Assembly: GCF_000973085.1 (NCBI RefSeq)
Contig: NZ_CP011280.1
Coordinates: 522,642-586,641, forward strand
DNA: 64,000 nt
Direction: 5' to 3'
From: Sneathia vaginalis
Lineage (GTDB): Bacteria > Fusobacteriota > Fusobacteriia > Fusobacteriales > Leptotrichiaceae
Part shown: piece by piece, positions 9,558 through 22,018 of the stretch
Layout: each line of letters opens with the position of its first letter
How positions within the stretch are numbered: position 1 is the stretch's first letter
Notes under the pieces: model-generated
Databases searched by the model: none
What the model was told of the DNA's origin: nothing
The model's input: the letters and a program-made list of their open reading frames with translations, nothing else
Made by a program: the position numbers and the translations under genes

Positions 9558-10468
9558 GAAAATATATATTTATTGCGTCACTAATATTTTTCATAGTAGG
9601 TTGTAAAAAATATGATGATAAAAGTGATGTACCAAAAGATGATAAAAAAGTTGTTCCAGTTGAAATTTTAAAAAATGGAAATATGGAGTCAAAAGTAGTC
9701 GAAAGTTTAACTAATGACAAAAAAGAAGAAAATGTTGAAAGTAAGAAAACAGAAGAAGTTCCAACAAATGACAAAAAAGTAAACTTTTTAGATCTTGCAA
9801 AAACTGGAAATTCTGAGGCAATACTAATGTCTATTAAATACTATAAGGACAAAAATAATGTCAAGGAAATGGAAAAATATATAGATTTAGGTTTAAAGAA
9901 AAATATAGATGAGGTTTTAAAATTAAAAATAGTAGAGTTATTAAACAAGAATATGCTTGATAAGGCTAAGGTGTATATAGATAAATTAAACGAAAGTCCT
10001 AAGAAAAGAGACTATCTTGCAATTTATTACTACAAACTAGCTGCTAAATTTAGTGAAAAAAACGATCATCAAAAAGCATCATATAATTTTTCAAAGGCAT
10101 ATGAAAATGGTATGAAATCAGCTTCTTTGTATACTGCATATGAATATGTAAAGTTAAGAGATATAAAAAATGCTAGTAAATGGTTTGAAATTGCTAATAG
10201 CAATGGGCAAAAAGAAGCTAATTATGAGCTAGCCGTTATAGCATATAACACTGGGGACTTTCAAAAAGCAATCAAGCACTTAAAAGAACAATATGCTAGA
10301 GGTAATAAGGAAGTCGCTATAAGCATAGGAGTTTGCTATGCAAATATTAAAAATTATGATGAAGCAAATAAATGGCTAAATATTGCAGTAAAAAATGGAG
10401 ATGCTAAAGCAAAAAGATTTATTAAAGAAATAAATAATAATAGAGAAGGAAGTTATAACGTTGAATAA
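9554..10468 (+). CDS. Lipoprotein with Sel1/TPR-like repeats
   Basis: A 304-residue exported lipoprotein. Residues 1-18 are a signal peptide ending in the lipobox IVGC, with Cys near residue 17 as the lipidation site, followed by a charged low-complexity linker to about residue 75. The rest is made of helical repeats; AIYYYKLAAKFSEKNDHQKA, AYENGMKSASLYTAYEY and ANKWLNIAVKNGDAKAKRFI show the Sel1/tetratricopeptide pattern. Such proteins usually scaffold envelope complexes. It overlaps the ATPase and carboxypeptidase genes, so all are in one operon. Its exact partner is unknown. Confidence 0.8.
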   Translation: MRKYIFIASLIFFIVGCKKYDDKSDVPKDDKKVVPVEILKNGNMESKVVESLTNDKKEENVESKKTEEVPTNDKKVNFLDLAKTGNSEAILMSIKYYKDKNNVKEMEKYIDLGLKKNIDEVLKLKIVELLNKNMLDKAKVYIDKLNESPKKRDYLAIYYYKLAAKFSEKNDHQKASYNFSKAYENGMKSASLYTAYEYVKLRDIKNASKWFEIANSNGQKEANYELAVIAYNTGDFQKAIKHLKEQYARGNKEVAISIGVCYANIKNYDEANKWLNIAVKNGDAKAKRFIKEINNNREGSYNVE

Positions 10469-11303
10469 ATGGATATGTTTTTTAGTCATATTGTCTACTA
10501 TTTCATACTCTAAATTGAGATGTGACCTATATGATAAGAATAGCTGTAAATATACTGAAGGCTTATCATATCTAAAAATGGAAAATAATGATATATATTT
10601 TTCATATCTATTAGCAGATAATGATAAAATACTAGTAGGTGATAATATAGATAAAAAAATACCTTTAGCATCATTAACTAAGATGATGACAGCAATAGTT
10701 GTAATGGATAATGTTAAAAATTTAGATGATAAGGTTTGTATTACAAAAGAGGTTTCACAAATACCTTATGGTGTAAAGCTAAAAGAAAATGAAGAATACA
10801 CAGTATATGACTTATTAAGACTAATGCTAATTAGATCAACTAATGCAGCAGCTAAAGCGTTACAAGACTATGTTTCTCCAAACTTTATAGATCTTATGAA
10901 TAAGAAAGCAAAAGAAATTGGTTTAAAAGATACTACATATTTTACATCATATGGTTTGCCACCAAAATATACAAATACGGGTATGGATGTTGGTAGTGCA
11001 AGAGATATGTATGTATTATCAAAATATTTAATAAATAATTATCCGATATTAAAAGATATAGTGTCAAGAAAGTATGATGAAGTAGGAGATAAGAAAATAA
11101 AGAATACCAATAATTTACTAGGTGTAATAGAAAATGTAAAGGGTATAAAAACAGGATTTCATAATGCTTCAAAGTATAATATTTGTATTTACTATAACAA
11201 CAATCAAAAAGAACTATATGAAATAATATTAGGTTCAGATAAACCAAGTCATAGAATAGATTTGACAAGGGCTGTATTTAAAGAATTAGGAGGATTAAAA
11301 TGA
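10461..11303 (+). CDS. dacA: D-alanyl-D-alanine carboxypeptidase (PBP5-like)
   Basis: This penicillin-binding protein trims the terminal D-Ala from peptidoglycan stem peptides. The 280-residue product starts with an export signal (KWICFLVILSTISYS) and carries the three active-site motifs SLTK (Ser near residue 72), STN (near 124) and KTG (near 230). It is shorter than classical PBP5 because it lacks the C-terminal beta domain and membrane anchor; the protein ends soon after the catalytic domain. Start codon is TTG, with AGAAGGAAG upstream, and it overlaps the lipoprotein gene by 8 bp. The specific symbol is family-level. Confidence 0.88.
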   Translation: MNKWICFLVILSTISYSKLRCDLYDKNSCKYTEGLSYLKMENNDIYFSYLLADNDKILVGDNIDKKIPLASLTKMMTAIVVMDNVKNLDDKVCITKEVSQIPYGVKLKENEEYTVYDLLRLMLIRSTNAAAKALQDYVSPNFIDLMNKKAKEIGLKDTTYFTSYGLPPKYTNTGMDVGSARDMYVLSKYLINNYPILKDIVSRKYDEVGDKKIKNTNNLLGVIENVKGIKTGFHNASKYNICIYYNNNQKELYEIILGSDKPSHRIDLTRAVFKELGGLK

Positions 11304-12169
11304 GACCATATCTATTTAGAATAGGAAGTTTTGAATTAAGGATATATAGTCTTATGTATATATTAGCGTTATTCACAGCAATTTTCCTTGCAAAAAGAGA
11401 TGATGTCGCTATAAAAAGAGGAATAGATGATCCAAAATTAGTAGAAGATTTTGCATTTACTGCCCTATTTTCAGGCCTTATAGGTGCTAGAATATACTAT
11501 GTATTACTTAGATTTGAATACTATCGCAATAATCTATTAGATATACCAGCTGTATGGAAAGGTGGACTTGCTATACATGGTGGTATAATAGGTGGATTAA
11601 TAGGTATAATGATATTTAGTAAAATAAAGAAAAAATCTTTTTTTGCACTAACTGATATGTCAGTTTCTCCCCTTATACTTGGGCAAGCATTAGGTAGAAT
11701 AGGAAATTTTGCAAATGGAGAAATACATGGTGTACCTACATTTACACCATTAAAAGTAATATTTACTGGTACTTTTACAAAATGGTGGCAAATGTATAAT
11801 AGCTTACCTTTAAAAGAACAAATGAAGTTTAAACCAGTCGTTCCATGGGGTGTAGTATTTCCTGAAAATACTTCAGCAGGTATGGAATTTCCTACTTGTC
11901 CATTACATCCAGCAATGCTATATGAATTAATCCTTAATCTTATTGCCTTTTTCCTACTATGGTTCTATTTTAGAAAAAAAGGATACAAAAAAGGGATATT
12001 ATCATTCATATACTTAATAATGTACGCAGTAATTAGAATATTTGTAAGTACATTTAGAGCAGAAGATTTAATGCTTTGTGGTATAAAGATGCCATATATT
12101 ATTAGTATAATAATGATAATAGTAGGAATAATAGGAATAAGTGTAATAAATAGAAAAAAATCGGAATAG
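11300..12169 (+). CDS. lgt: Prolipoprotein diacylglyceryl transferase
   Basis: Lgt moves diacylglycerol from phosphatidylglycerol to the lipobox Cys of prolipoproteins, the first step of lipoprotein maturation in the inner membrane. The 289-residue protein has seven hydrophobic segments, the family motif GGLAIHGGIIGG (near 93) and RIGNFANGE (near 133), plus a conserved HPAMLYE (near 204). A long loop between about 150 and 200 carries PVVPWGVVFP. It overlaps the carboxypeptidase by 4 bp and ends the operon, being followed by a strong terminator. Confidence 0.94.
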   Translation: MRPYLFRIGSFELRIYSLMYILALFTAIFLAKRDDVAIKRGIDDPKLVEDFAFTALFSGLIGARIYYVLLRFEYYRNNLLDIPAVWKGGLAIHGGIIGGLIGIMIFSKIKKKSFFALTDMSVSPLILGQALGRIGNFANGEIHGVPTFTPLKVIFTGTFTKWWQMYNSLPLKEQMKFKPVVPWGVVFPENTSAGMEFPTCPLHPAMLYELILNLIAFFLLWFYFRKKGYKKGILSFIYLIMYAVIRIFVSTFRAEDLMLCGIKMPYIISIIMIIVGIIGISVINRKKSE

Positions 12170-12190
12170 TATTAAATATTATAGAAGTAT

Positions 12191-12216
12191 ATAGGAGCTT
12201 TTGCTCCTATTTTTAT
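12191..12216 (+). terminator. Rho-independent terminator after lgt
   Basis: ATAGGAGC (12191-12198) and GCTCCTAT (12203-12210) form an 8-bp stem with a TTTT loop, followed by TTTTATT. Confidence 0.9.
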
Positions 12217-12276
12217 TGCATTTTTAGTCATTTTATGATATTGTAATGGTAAGTAATTCGTTGGAGGGATCACACT

Positions 12277-13023
12277 ATGTCTTCATTACAAAGTTTAGAC
12301 AGAGCATTATGTATACTAGAAGTAGTATCGCAACAAGAAACTATAGGTTTGACTAAGATTAGCATAAAAACAGGGCTTAATAAGGCAACTGTATTTAGAA
12401 TAGTAAAAGCTTTAAAAGAAAATGGATATATAAAACAACTGCCTAACAAACAATATGCACTAACATTTAAAATGTTTAGATTAGGTAATAGAGTTGTACA
12501 AAGATTTGACTTCATAACTCAAGCAAAACGAATAATTACAAAACTTGCAAATGAAATTGAACAAGTTATTCATCTTGTAATACAAGATGGTTCTCAAATT
12601 TTGTATATAGATAAGTATACACCATTAAAAAATGGTGAGGTGATGAGTCAAACAAAAATAGGTAAAAGAGCACCAATGTACTGTACAGCATCAGGTAAAG
12701 CAATACTTGCATATTTACCAGAAGAAAAAATTAGAAAAATTTGGAACGATACTGAGATAATAAAGTACACATCAAGAACAATTACTAATTATGATACATT
12801 GCTACAAGATTTAAAAAGAATTAGAAAGAATGGATATTCTACAGAGTATGAGGAATATAAGCTGGAGGTATATTGTATAGGTGTACCACTACATACATTA
12901 AGTGGCGAAATTGTAGGAGCTATTAGTATATCTATACCATTAGACGATACCAAAGGTAAAGCGTACTATGTTGAAAAATTAAAACAATGTAAGGAAGAAA
13001 TATCAACTATAATAGAAGGATGA
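12277..13023 (+). CDS. IclR-family transcription regulator
   Basis: A 248-residue DNA-binding protein with an N-terminal winged helix (about 5-65, with the recognition region GLNKATVFRIVKALKENGYI) and a C-terminal IclR effector domain (about 75-245) with the motif MYCTASGKAILAYLPEE. Family members bind small carboxylic or aromatic ligands and control nearby catabolic genes, but the neighbours here are the stringent-response gene and tgt, which gives no clear target. GGAGG lies upstream of the ATG. It overlaps the upstream edge of the relA/spoT-type gene's ribosome-binding region, so the two are co-transcribed. Confidence 0.9.
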   Translation: MSSLQSLDRALCILEVVSQQETIGLTKISIKTGLNKATVFRIVKALKENGYIKQLPNKQYALTFKMFRLGNRVVQRFDFITQAKRIITKLANEIEQVIHLVIQDGSQILYIDKYTPLKNGEVMSQTKIGKRAPMYCTASGKAILAYLPEEKIRKIWNDTEIIKYTSRTITNYDTLLQDLKRIRKNGYSTEYEEYKLEVYCIGVPLHTLSGEIVGAISISIPLDDTKGKAYYVEKLKQCKEEISTIIEG

Positions 13024-13028
13024 TCATT

Positions 13029-16332
<3,304 letters not shown>

Positions 16333-16344
16333 TGAGGAGGGAAT

Positions 16345-17649
16345 ATGATAAATAAAGAATTATTAGAAAAATTTGAAGGTAAATACCTTGGAAATGAAGC
16401 AAACTTAGTAATACAAGATGCAATTACTAATGTTGGTATAAATGAAGCGAGTTTAAGAAAAGAAGTTGTAAAAAAACATGAATTTGTCTTTTCAGATGAA
16501 ACTAAAAAAGGTGAAATTACAAATCAAAAAAGATCAGGAAGATGTTGGATGTTCTCAGCATTAAACGTTCTAAGAGTTAATACTATGGAAAAGTTAAATG
16601 TAGAAACATTTGAATTTTCACAAGCATATTTACAATTTTTTGATAAAATTGAAAAGGCTAATACATACTTAGAATATATTATTGAAACAAAAGATTTACC
16701 AGTAAGGGATAGATTAGTTGAACATATTATGAGTATAGGTGTATCTGATGGAGGATATTGGAGCTTTTTTGTAGGATTAGCTACTAAGTATGGTGTAGTA
16801 CCAAAAAGTGTTATGCCAGAAACTTTCCATTCATCAAATACTGATATATTAAATGAAGTATTAGATGTTAGATTAAAAAGAGCAGCTTGTTTAATTAGAA
16901 AAGCAAAAACATCTGAAGAAATATCTAAGATTAAAGATGATACTCTATACCAAGTATATAATATTTGTGTTAAAGCATTAGGAATGCCACCTAAGAAATT
17001 TACATATGAATATAGAGATAAGGACAAGAAATTTGTTAGAATAAAAGATGTTACTCCTAAAGAATTTATGGAACTTTATGCAAAAGATGATTTGTTAAGT
17101 AAGGTTGAATTGGTAGCAGATCCTAGAGAAGAACATTTGAAGGGAAGAATGTATGAATTACCATATAGTTGTTCAGTAATAGAATATGGTCCAAGTAAAT
17201 TCCTAAATGTAACTATAGACGAGCTAAAAAAAGTCACAATAGCATCAATTAAAGATGGTGCACCTGTATGGTTTGGTTGTGATGTTGGACAAAGTTCAGA
17301 TAGAAAATTAGGTATATTAGATAGTGAACTATACAATTATGATAAAACATTAACTCAATTAGGAGAATTTTCTAAGGTAGATAGATTATTAAACTATTCA
17401 GCATATATGACACATGCTATGACTTTTGTTGGTGTAGACTTAGATGATGAAGGTAAGCCATTAATGTGGGAAGTTGAAAATAGCTGGGGAGATGAAGTAG
17501 GTAAAAAAGGTATATTCTCTATGTCAGATAAATGGTTTGATGATCACAATTACTCAGTTGTTGTAGATAAGAAATATATTTCAGATGAATTTAAAGATGG
17601 ATTGGATAAGGAAGTAATAAAATTAGATTACTTTGATCCATTAGGTTAA
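16345..17649 (+). CDS. pepC: Aminopeptidase C / bleomycin hydrolase family
   Basis: A cytoplasmic papain-type cysteine aminopeptidase (peptidase family C1B) that forms a hexamer in known members. The 434-residue product has the catalytic Cys in QKRSGRCWMFSALN (near 67), the His in THAMTFVGV (near 356), and the Asn in WEVENSWGDE (near 378), and ends in a short tail LDYFDPLG, the usual type of autoregulatory C-terminus. An SD GAGGAGG precedes the ATG. It stands in a rightward run between tgt and an M20 peptidase and is followed by a terminator. Confidence 0.93.
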   Translation: MINKELLEKFEGKYLGNEANLVIQDAITNVGINEASLRKEVVKKHEFVFSDETKKGEITNQKRSGRCWMFSALNVLRVNTMEKLNVETFEFSQAYLQFFDKIEKANTYLEYIIETKDLPVRDRLVEHIMSIGVSDGGYWSFFVGLATKYGVVPKSVMPETFHSSNTDILNEVLDVRLKRAACLIRKAKTSEEISKIKDDTLYQVYNICVKALGMPPKKFTYEYRDKDKKFVRIKDVTPKEFMELYAKDDLLSKVELVADPREEHLKGRMYELPYSCSVIEYGPSKFLNVTIDELKKVTIASIKDGAPVWFGCDVGQSSDRKLGILDSELYNYDKTLTQLGEFSKVDRLLNYSAYMTHAMTFVGVDLDDEGKPLMWEVENSWGDEVGKKGIFSMSDKWFDDHNYSVVVDKKYISDEFKDGLDKEVIKLDYFDPLG

Positions 17650-17660
17650 TATATTAAATT

Positions 17661-17695
17661 AGCTAGTAAATGTAAGTTTGCTAGCTTTTTAGCAT
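17661..17695 (+). terminator. Rho-independent terminator after pepC
   Basis: AGCTAGTAAA (17661-17670) pairs with TTTGCTAGCT (17677-17686) apart from one mismatch, followed by TTTT and a second T run. Confidence 0.8.
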
Positions 17696-17711
17696 TTTTT
17701 TGGAGGTAATG

Positions 17712-18800
17712 ATGGATATTAATAAAATAATTGAATTTAGAAAAGAATTACATAAATGTCCTGAGATTGCACATCATGAAGTTAAAACACAAAAATTAAT
17801 TAAGGATTTTTTACGTGCTAATACAAATGTTGAAATTGTAGAAGAAGATGGATGGTTTTATGCCAAAATGAAAGGTTTAAATCCCACTAAGACTATTGCT
17901 TTTAGATCGGACCATGATGCTATTATGAATTCAAAAAATGAAATGTTTCATGGTTGTGGACATGATGGTCATACAGCAATTATGTGTGGAACTATTATGG
18001 CACTAGAAGAAGATAGACCTTTCAATAATGTGATATTTTTGTTTCAACCAGCTGAAGAAAATGGTGGTGGAGCAAAATTATGCGATAAGTTATTCAAAGA
18101 TAATACCATAGATGAAATATATGGTTTACATAATATGCCTAATTTCAAAAAAGGTGTAGCATATTACCGTAAAGGATGTATACAATGTGCATCATTAGGT
18201 CTTAGAATTAAAATAGACGGTATACAAACCCATGCATCAGAACCTGAAAAAGGATTAAATCCCAGCTATGCAATTTCAAAAATTATTGAAAGGGTTAAGC
18301 CTTTATCAAAGTATATTGGATTTAAAAGTAGTAAATTTGAAGATCTAGATTTTGAATCTTTAGTATTAGTTACTATCATTAATTTATCTATGGGTAAACT
18401 TAATTTTGGTGTTTCACCTAAGAGTGGTGAAATATCATTAACTATACGGGCAGCAAGTGATAAAGATATGAAGAAAATAATTAAAAAGATTAAAGAAATG
18501 AAAGAAGATGGCTATAGCTATACATATGAAATATATGATGATTTTCCAGAAACAAATAATGATGTTGACCTATGCAACAAGACTTTAAAAGTATTAGATA
18601 AATATGGTGTAGAGTATATGCAAATGAGTGAGCCTATTAGAGCAAGTGAAGATTTTGGATACTACAAGAAATTTTGTCCATCACTATTTTTCATGTTAGG
18701 AACAGGAGATGGTCCAAGTATACACAATGAAAATTACAAATTTAATGACGATGTAATAGAGGATGGAATAAGGCTATTTAAATGTATTGCAAAAGGATAA
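17712..18800 (+). CDS. M20-family amidohydrolase
   Basis: A 362-residue zinc amidohydrolase of the M20D type (hippurate hydrolase / N-acyl-amino-acid amidohydrolase). Metal-binding patterns are visible: FHGCGHDGHTA near 80, FLFQPAEENGGGA near 115 and GLHNMPN near 140, and a C-terminal SEDFGYY with HNENYKFND near 340. The lid domain lies between about 160 and 270. Substrate cannot be fixed from sequence; N-acetylated amino acids or indole conjugates are family options. Two adjacent ATG codons occur (17709 and 17712); spacing from GGAGG favours the second. A terminator follows. Confidence 0.88.
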   Translation: MDINKIIEFRKELHKCPEIAHHEVKTQKLIKDFLRANTNVEIVEEDGWFYAKMKGLNPTKTIAFRSDHDAIMNSKNEMFHGCGHDGHTAIMCGTIMALEEDRPFNNVIFLFQPAEENGGGAKLCDKLFKDNTIDEIYGLHNMPNFKKGVAYYRKGCIQCASLGLRIKIDGIQTHASEPEKGLNPSYAISKIIERVKPLSKYIGFKSSKFEDLDFESLVLVTIINLSMGKLNFGVSPKSGEISLTIRAASDKDMKKIIKKIKEMKEDGYSYTYEIYDDFPETNNDVDLCNKTLKVLDKYGVEYMQMSEPIRASEDFGYYKKFCPSLFFMLGTGDGPSIHNENYKFNDDVIEDGIRLFKCIAKG

Positions 18801-18805
18801 AAATG

Positions 18806-18842
18806 TGACCTAGAATTTTTTAAGGATTCTAGGTCATTTTAT
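18806..18842 (+). terminator. Rho-independent terminator before cas12a
   Basis: TGACCTAGAAT (18806-18816) and ATTCTAGGTCA (18826-18836) form an 11-bp stem followed by TTTTATTT. It separates cas12a from the upstream metabolic genes. Confidence 0.9.
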
Positions 18843-18894
18843 TTATTATACATTGTAATATTTATTCAAATGTTTACAAAAACACATAAAAGTG

Positions 18895-18922
18895 TTGAAA
18901 TAGGGGGAGAATGGGGTATAAT
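18895..18922 (+). promoter_or_regulatory. Promoter of the cas12a operon
   Basis: TTGAAA (18895-18900) and a perfect TATAAT (18917-18922) are separated by 16 bp; the start would be near 18929. AGGAGG at 18940-18945 lies 5 bases before the cas12a ATG. After phage integration this promoter drives only the truncated front piece. Confidence 0.8.
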
Positions 18923-18950
18923 ATGTGTAAGGAAAAAATAGGAGGAAAAT

Positions 18951-19712
18951 ATGAATAAGAAATTTGAATTAAAAAATATAAAAAATGAATTTCCTTTAAT
19001 GAAGACATTAAGATTTGAATTAAAACCACAAGGAGATACATTAAAAAATTTTATGGAATCTATTTATGACGAAGATAAAGACTTGTATGATAGTAGTTTT
19101 GAAGCAAAAAAAATAATGACTAAATATTATTTAAAAGTTTTAGATGAAATCTTATCAGAAATAAGTGTTGATTGGAAGAAATTATACAATGATTTATTAA
19201 ATAAGGAAAAAAAAGAAATAGATGAATTATTACAAAAAGAAATTGAGAAAAAATTTAAGGATTATCCAGGAATTAAAAATATATTTTCAGGGAAATGTAT
19301 AGAAGATATAAAAGAAAGCCCAGATTTTAATGAAGATGAGAAAAGAAAAGTAGAAAAATTTGATAAAAAAACAACATATTTTACAGCATATTTTAAAAAT
19401 ATAAAAAATATATTTACAGTAAATGGTAAAAGTGCATCAGCAATTTATAGAATAGCAGATAATTTTAAAAAATATTCAAAAAATGTTGAATTATATGAAA
19501 AATTAAAAAAAGATGAAAAAATAATGAAATATTTAAATGAAAATAAATTTGATGAAAAAACTATGGATAATTTATTTGATGTAAGTAAATATAATAGTTA
19601 TTTAAGACAGGTAGATATAGAAAAATATAATACTTTATTATCAGGTTATTCGAAAGAAAACGGTGAAAAAGTTAAAGGATTAAATGAATTAATAAATGAA
19701 ATACATGTTTAA
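18951..19712 (+). pseudogene. cas12a: Front fragment of cas12a, cut by prophage
   Basis: Cas12a (Cpf1) is the RNA-guided nuclease of type V-A CRISPR systems. This piece holds the first 250 residues plus a three-residue tail (I-H-V) read from phage DNA before TAA. It starts like other Cas12a proteins: residues 1-25 form the first wedge strand (PLMKTLRFELKPQGDTLKNF) and about 30-250 are the first half of the REC1 lobe, ending in VKGLNELINE, a segment conserved before the NLYNQ part of Lachnospiraceae and Francisella proteins. Promoter and SD are intact. Alone it lacks REC2, the crRNA-binding wedge parts, RuvC and Nuc, so it cannot cut. Removing 41,126 bp between the two 13-bp cores restores the full gene. 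Confidence 0.95.
19688..19700 (+). other. attL core
   Basis: ATTAATAAATGAA, codons 246-250 of cas12a. The same 13 bases recur at 60814-60826 in the same reading phase. Flanks differ after the core, as expected for a site-specific crossover. Confidence 0.88.
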
Positions 19713-19760
19713 TGCTATAATTCGTTTATTTACTGTATCAAATAGAATTAATCAAAAATA

Positions 19761-19780
19761 AAAGTTCTAAAAAAGTTCTA
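19761..19780. repeat. Left integrase arm-site repeats
   Basis: Two copies of AAAGTTCTA at 19761-19769 and 19772-19780. The same 9-mer occurs four times beside attR. Their placement on both sides of the att cores is what is expected for integrase arm-binding sites; binding is an inference. Confidence 0.65.
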
Positions 19781-20806
19781 TTCTAGTTCGTTTAGCAAAT
19801 CTATTATCTTATCTGTCTTATCGTTATAAAAGTGTGCATAAGTACTTAATGTTATTTGTGAATTCTTATGACCTAATCTCTTACTTATAGCCGTAATTTC
19901 TACGCCTTTTTTTATTAAAAAGCTAGCATGCGAGTGCCTAAATCCATGTAAAGTTATTTTATTTAAGTTATATTTATTTATTTTTCTTGCTAAAAAATAG
20001 TTGTATGGGCTTGAAAGACCAAAAATATATTCTTTTTTTGGATAATTCTTGCTTATCATATCTTTTAATATTTTAATGCAGAATTGTGGAATGGTAACAA
20101 TTCTTATACTAGACTGATTTTTAGGCGAATTTGATTTATTCAAAGAAATTCTTGTCTTATTTATATTGATTGTACATTTATCGAAATCTACATCTTCCAG
20201 TTTTAATCCTGATATTTCACTCGGTCTAGCACCAGAATAGAATAATAAATTAAAGTATGCTCTTTGTAATATTTTGTTTTCTTTTATTAGAATTTCATCA
20301 AACTTCTTAAAATCTTCTAAAGTCCATATTTCTTTTTCTTTTTTTGTCGTCTTAATATATTCGTAGTCAAAATCATTCATAACATTATATTGCAAGTTAT
20401 AGTATGTCTTAGCATATTTGAATAATAGGTTTAATTTTGTTTTAATCATCTTTTGGCTATAGGAATACTTAATTGTATCTAATAACCTTGCAATATCACT
20501 ATTAGTTATTTTGCTTATTGGTTTATTCTCAAATTTTGTCCTAATTACTTTGTTAAATGTCTTATACATATTAAATGTATGGAATTTAACTCTTGTTTTT
20601 TTGTAAGCTAAAAATTCATCAACAACATCAAAGAACATAGTATCAATAGCACCTGTATGCATGTTGATATACCTATTAGAATATTCACTAGCCTCTTTTT
20701 TAGTTTTAAACCCTCTTTTTTTTATTTTTTTGTTCTCTCCGTTATACTGTTTACAGTAAAAACTAACTTCCCAGTTGCCTTTTTCTATCATTTTAAAGCT
20801 TGCCAT
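19778..20806 (-). CDS. int: Tyrosine-recombinase phage integrase
   Basis: The integrase joins attP and the attB inside cas12a. The 342-residue product has an N-terminal arm-binding AP2-like domain (about 1-45, with KKRGFKTKKEASEY), a core-binding SAM-like domain (about 55-150), and a catalytic domain (about 160-340) with Arg in YSGARPSEISGL, the HGFRHSHASFL box (His-x-x-Arg) and the nucleophile Tyr in LSTYAHFY near the C-terminus. It ends 78 bases inside attL. I chose ATG at 20806; an alternative GTG at 20821 adds five residues. It is the last gene of a leftward lysogeny string. Confidence 0.95.
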   Translation of the reverse strand: MASFKMIEKGNWEVSFYCKQYNGENKKIKKRGFKTKKEASEYSNRYINMHTGAIDTMFFDVVDEFLAYKKTRVKFHTFNMYKTFNKVIRTKFENKPISKITNSDIARLLDTIKYSYSQKMIKTKLNLLFKYAKTYYNLQYNVMNDFDYEYIKTTKKEKEIWTLEDFKKFDEILIKENKILQRAYFNLLFYSGARPSEISGLKLEDVDFDKCTININKTRISLNKSNSPKNQSSIRIVTIPQFCIKILKDMISKNYPKKEYIFGLSSPYNYFLARKINKYNLNKITLHGFRHSHASFLIKKGVEITAISKRLGHKNSQITLSTYAHFYNDKTDKIIDLLNELE

Positions 20807-20835
20807 TTTTTTATACCCCACATTCTTTCAAAAAA

Positions 20836-20866
20836 ATGAAACTCCTATACTTATATATATAGGAGC
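20836..20866 (-). terminator. Terminator after the restriction-like gene
   Basis: CTCCTATA (20842-20849) pairs with TATAGGAG (20858-20865). On the leftward transcript the hairpin is followed by TTTCATTTTTTT; it lies between the nuclease-like gene and int. Confidence 0.75.
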
Positions 20867-20874
20867 AATTTTTA

Positions 20875-21984
20875 TTACTTATTTTCTTTTGTTAACTCTT
20901 CAACTATCTTAATTAGTTTATCTTCATAACTGTATATATCTTCAAGTGAATTTAATTGTATTTTTTCTTCGTATTTTTTCTTTTTTTCTTCACTTTCCAA
21001 AGGAAAACTAATATACATCTTAGAACCATCTAAGTATAATCTACATATCCACTTAGTTACTCTATTGTTAAGCAATACACCAAAGTATGAAACAGTATCT
21101 TTATATGTTATCTCATCTGAATTTATGTATTTTCTAAGTATTGACTTGATGATATAAAAAGCTTCTAATTCTTCACTTGTAGTTATAATTTGCTTTTTAT
21201 TTGAGTTTGCCACTTCATCATTGCTTGGTGTTTCATTGCTAGTTGCACTATTTTCGTTGTCTGTTGGTAAGTTAGAGTTTTGCAATGCACTTTCAAATTT
21301 CTTTCTTGCAAAATCGTTTATAAATGTTTTAAAAGTTTTCTTGAAGATTGCTTTCATGCTCTCTACTTTTAATTGTGTCATTTTTTGGTCACATATCTCT
21401 CTGCCCATTAATTTTATAAAGTTATCATCTGGTGACTCTAGTTGACGATTAAGGAAGCTTATCATACTATTTGAATATTTTAGGTTTTCTGCACTATCAA
21501 GTATTGAATCTGTGTTATATGATGTTTTAGTGAACTTTTTAAGTTCTGCTATTTTGTCATCTGTTAGGTCGTTTAAATCTATTATTAAGAACGGTTTGTT
21601 ATCCATAATATTTTTTTCATCTAAATCTGTAAAGAATTTATATATTATACCATTAGTAAGTATACCTATCTTAGCATTTGTAACATTGAAGTATCTTTTA
21701 AGTTGAACATCATGATTTTCTAATGTGTCATTTTTAGCTTTAGCTTCAATTAATATTTCAATGTTCCCATCAATCTTAAGTGCATAGTCAACCTTTTCAC
21801 CTTTTTTAGCTCCTATATCAGCTACATACTCTGCTACTACATCATCAGGATTAAATACATTATAGCCTAATATGTTCAAAAATGGGGCTATAAAGTACAT
21901 TTTAGTTTGTTCTTCGATGTAGTCTTCTTCACTAATCTTTTTCAAATTTTGAATGTGGGCGAACAATAATTCTTTAAATTCCAT
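20875..21984 (-). CDS. Restriction-endonuclease-like protein of the lysogeny module
   Basis: A 369-residue protein with an N-terminal PD-(D/E)xK-type nuclease fold resembling the front domain of type I HsdR subunits: EEQTKMYFIAPFLNILGY, then the Asp of KVDYALKIDGN and the E-x-K of ILIEAKAKN (near 75-80). The middle is helical, and the end (about 285-365) may bind DNA. Such genes are common between integrase and repressor in temperate phages of low-GC bacteria. A defence or superinfection-exclusion role is an inference. It is in the leftward string repressor-ImmA-this-int, so it should be made in the lysogen. Confidence 0.75.
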   Translation of the reverse strand: MEFKELLFAHIQNLKKISEEDYIEEQTKMYFIAPFLNILGYNVFNPDDVVAEYVADIGAKKGEKVDYALKIDGNIEILIEAKAKNDTLENHDVQLKRYFNVTNAKIGILTNGIIYKFFTDLDEKNIMDNKPFLIIDLNDLTDDKIAELKKFTKTSYNTDSILDSAENLKYSNSMISFLNRQLESPDDNFIKLMGREICDQKMTQLKVESMKAIFKKTFKTFINDFARKKFESALQNSNLPTDNENSATSNETPSNDEVANSNKKQIITTSEELEAFYIIKSILRKYINSDEITYKDTVSYFGVLLNNRVTKWICRLYLDGSKMYISFPLESEEKKKKYEEKIQLNSLEDIYSYEDKLIKIVEELTKENK

Positions 21985-22018
21985 ATTTTTTTCTCTCCTT
22001 ATTATATATATATTTCTT

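Noticed and set aside
19701-19712. I-H-V tail of the cas12a front fragment as a functional feature
   Set aside because: Simply the first phage codons after the crossover up to a chance stop.
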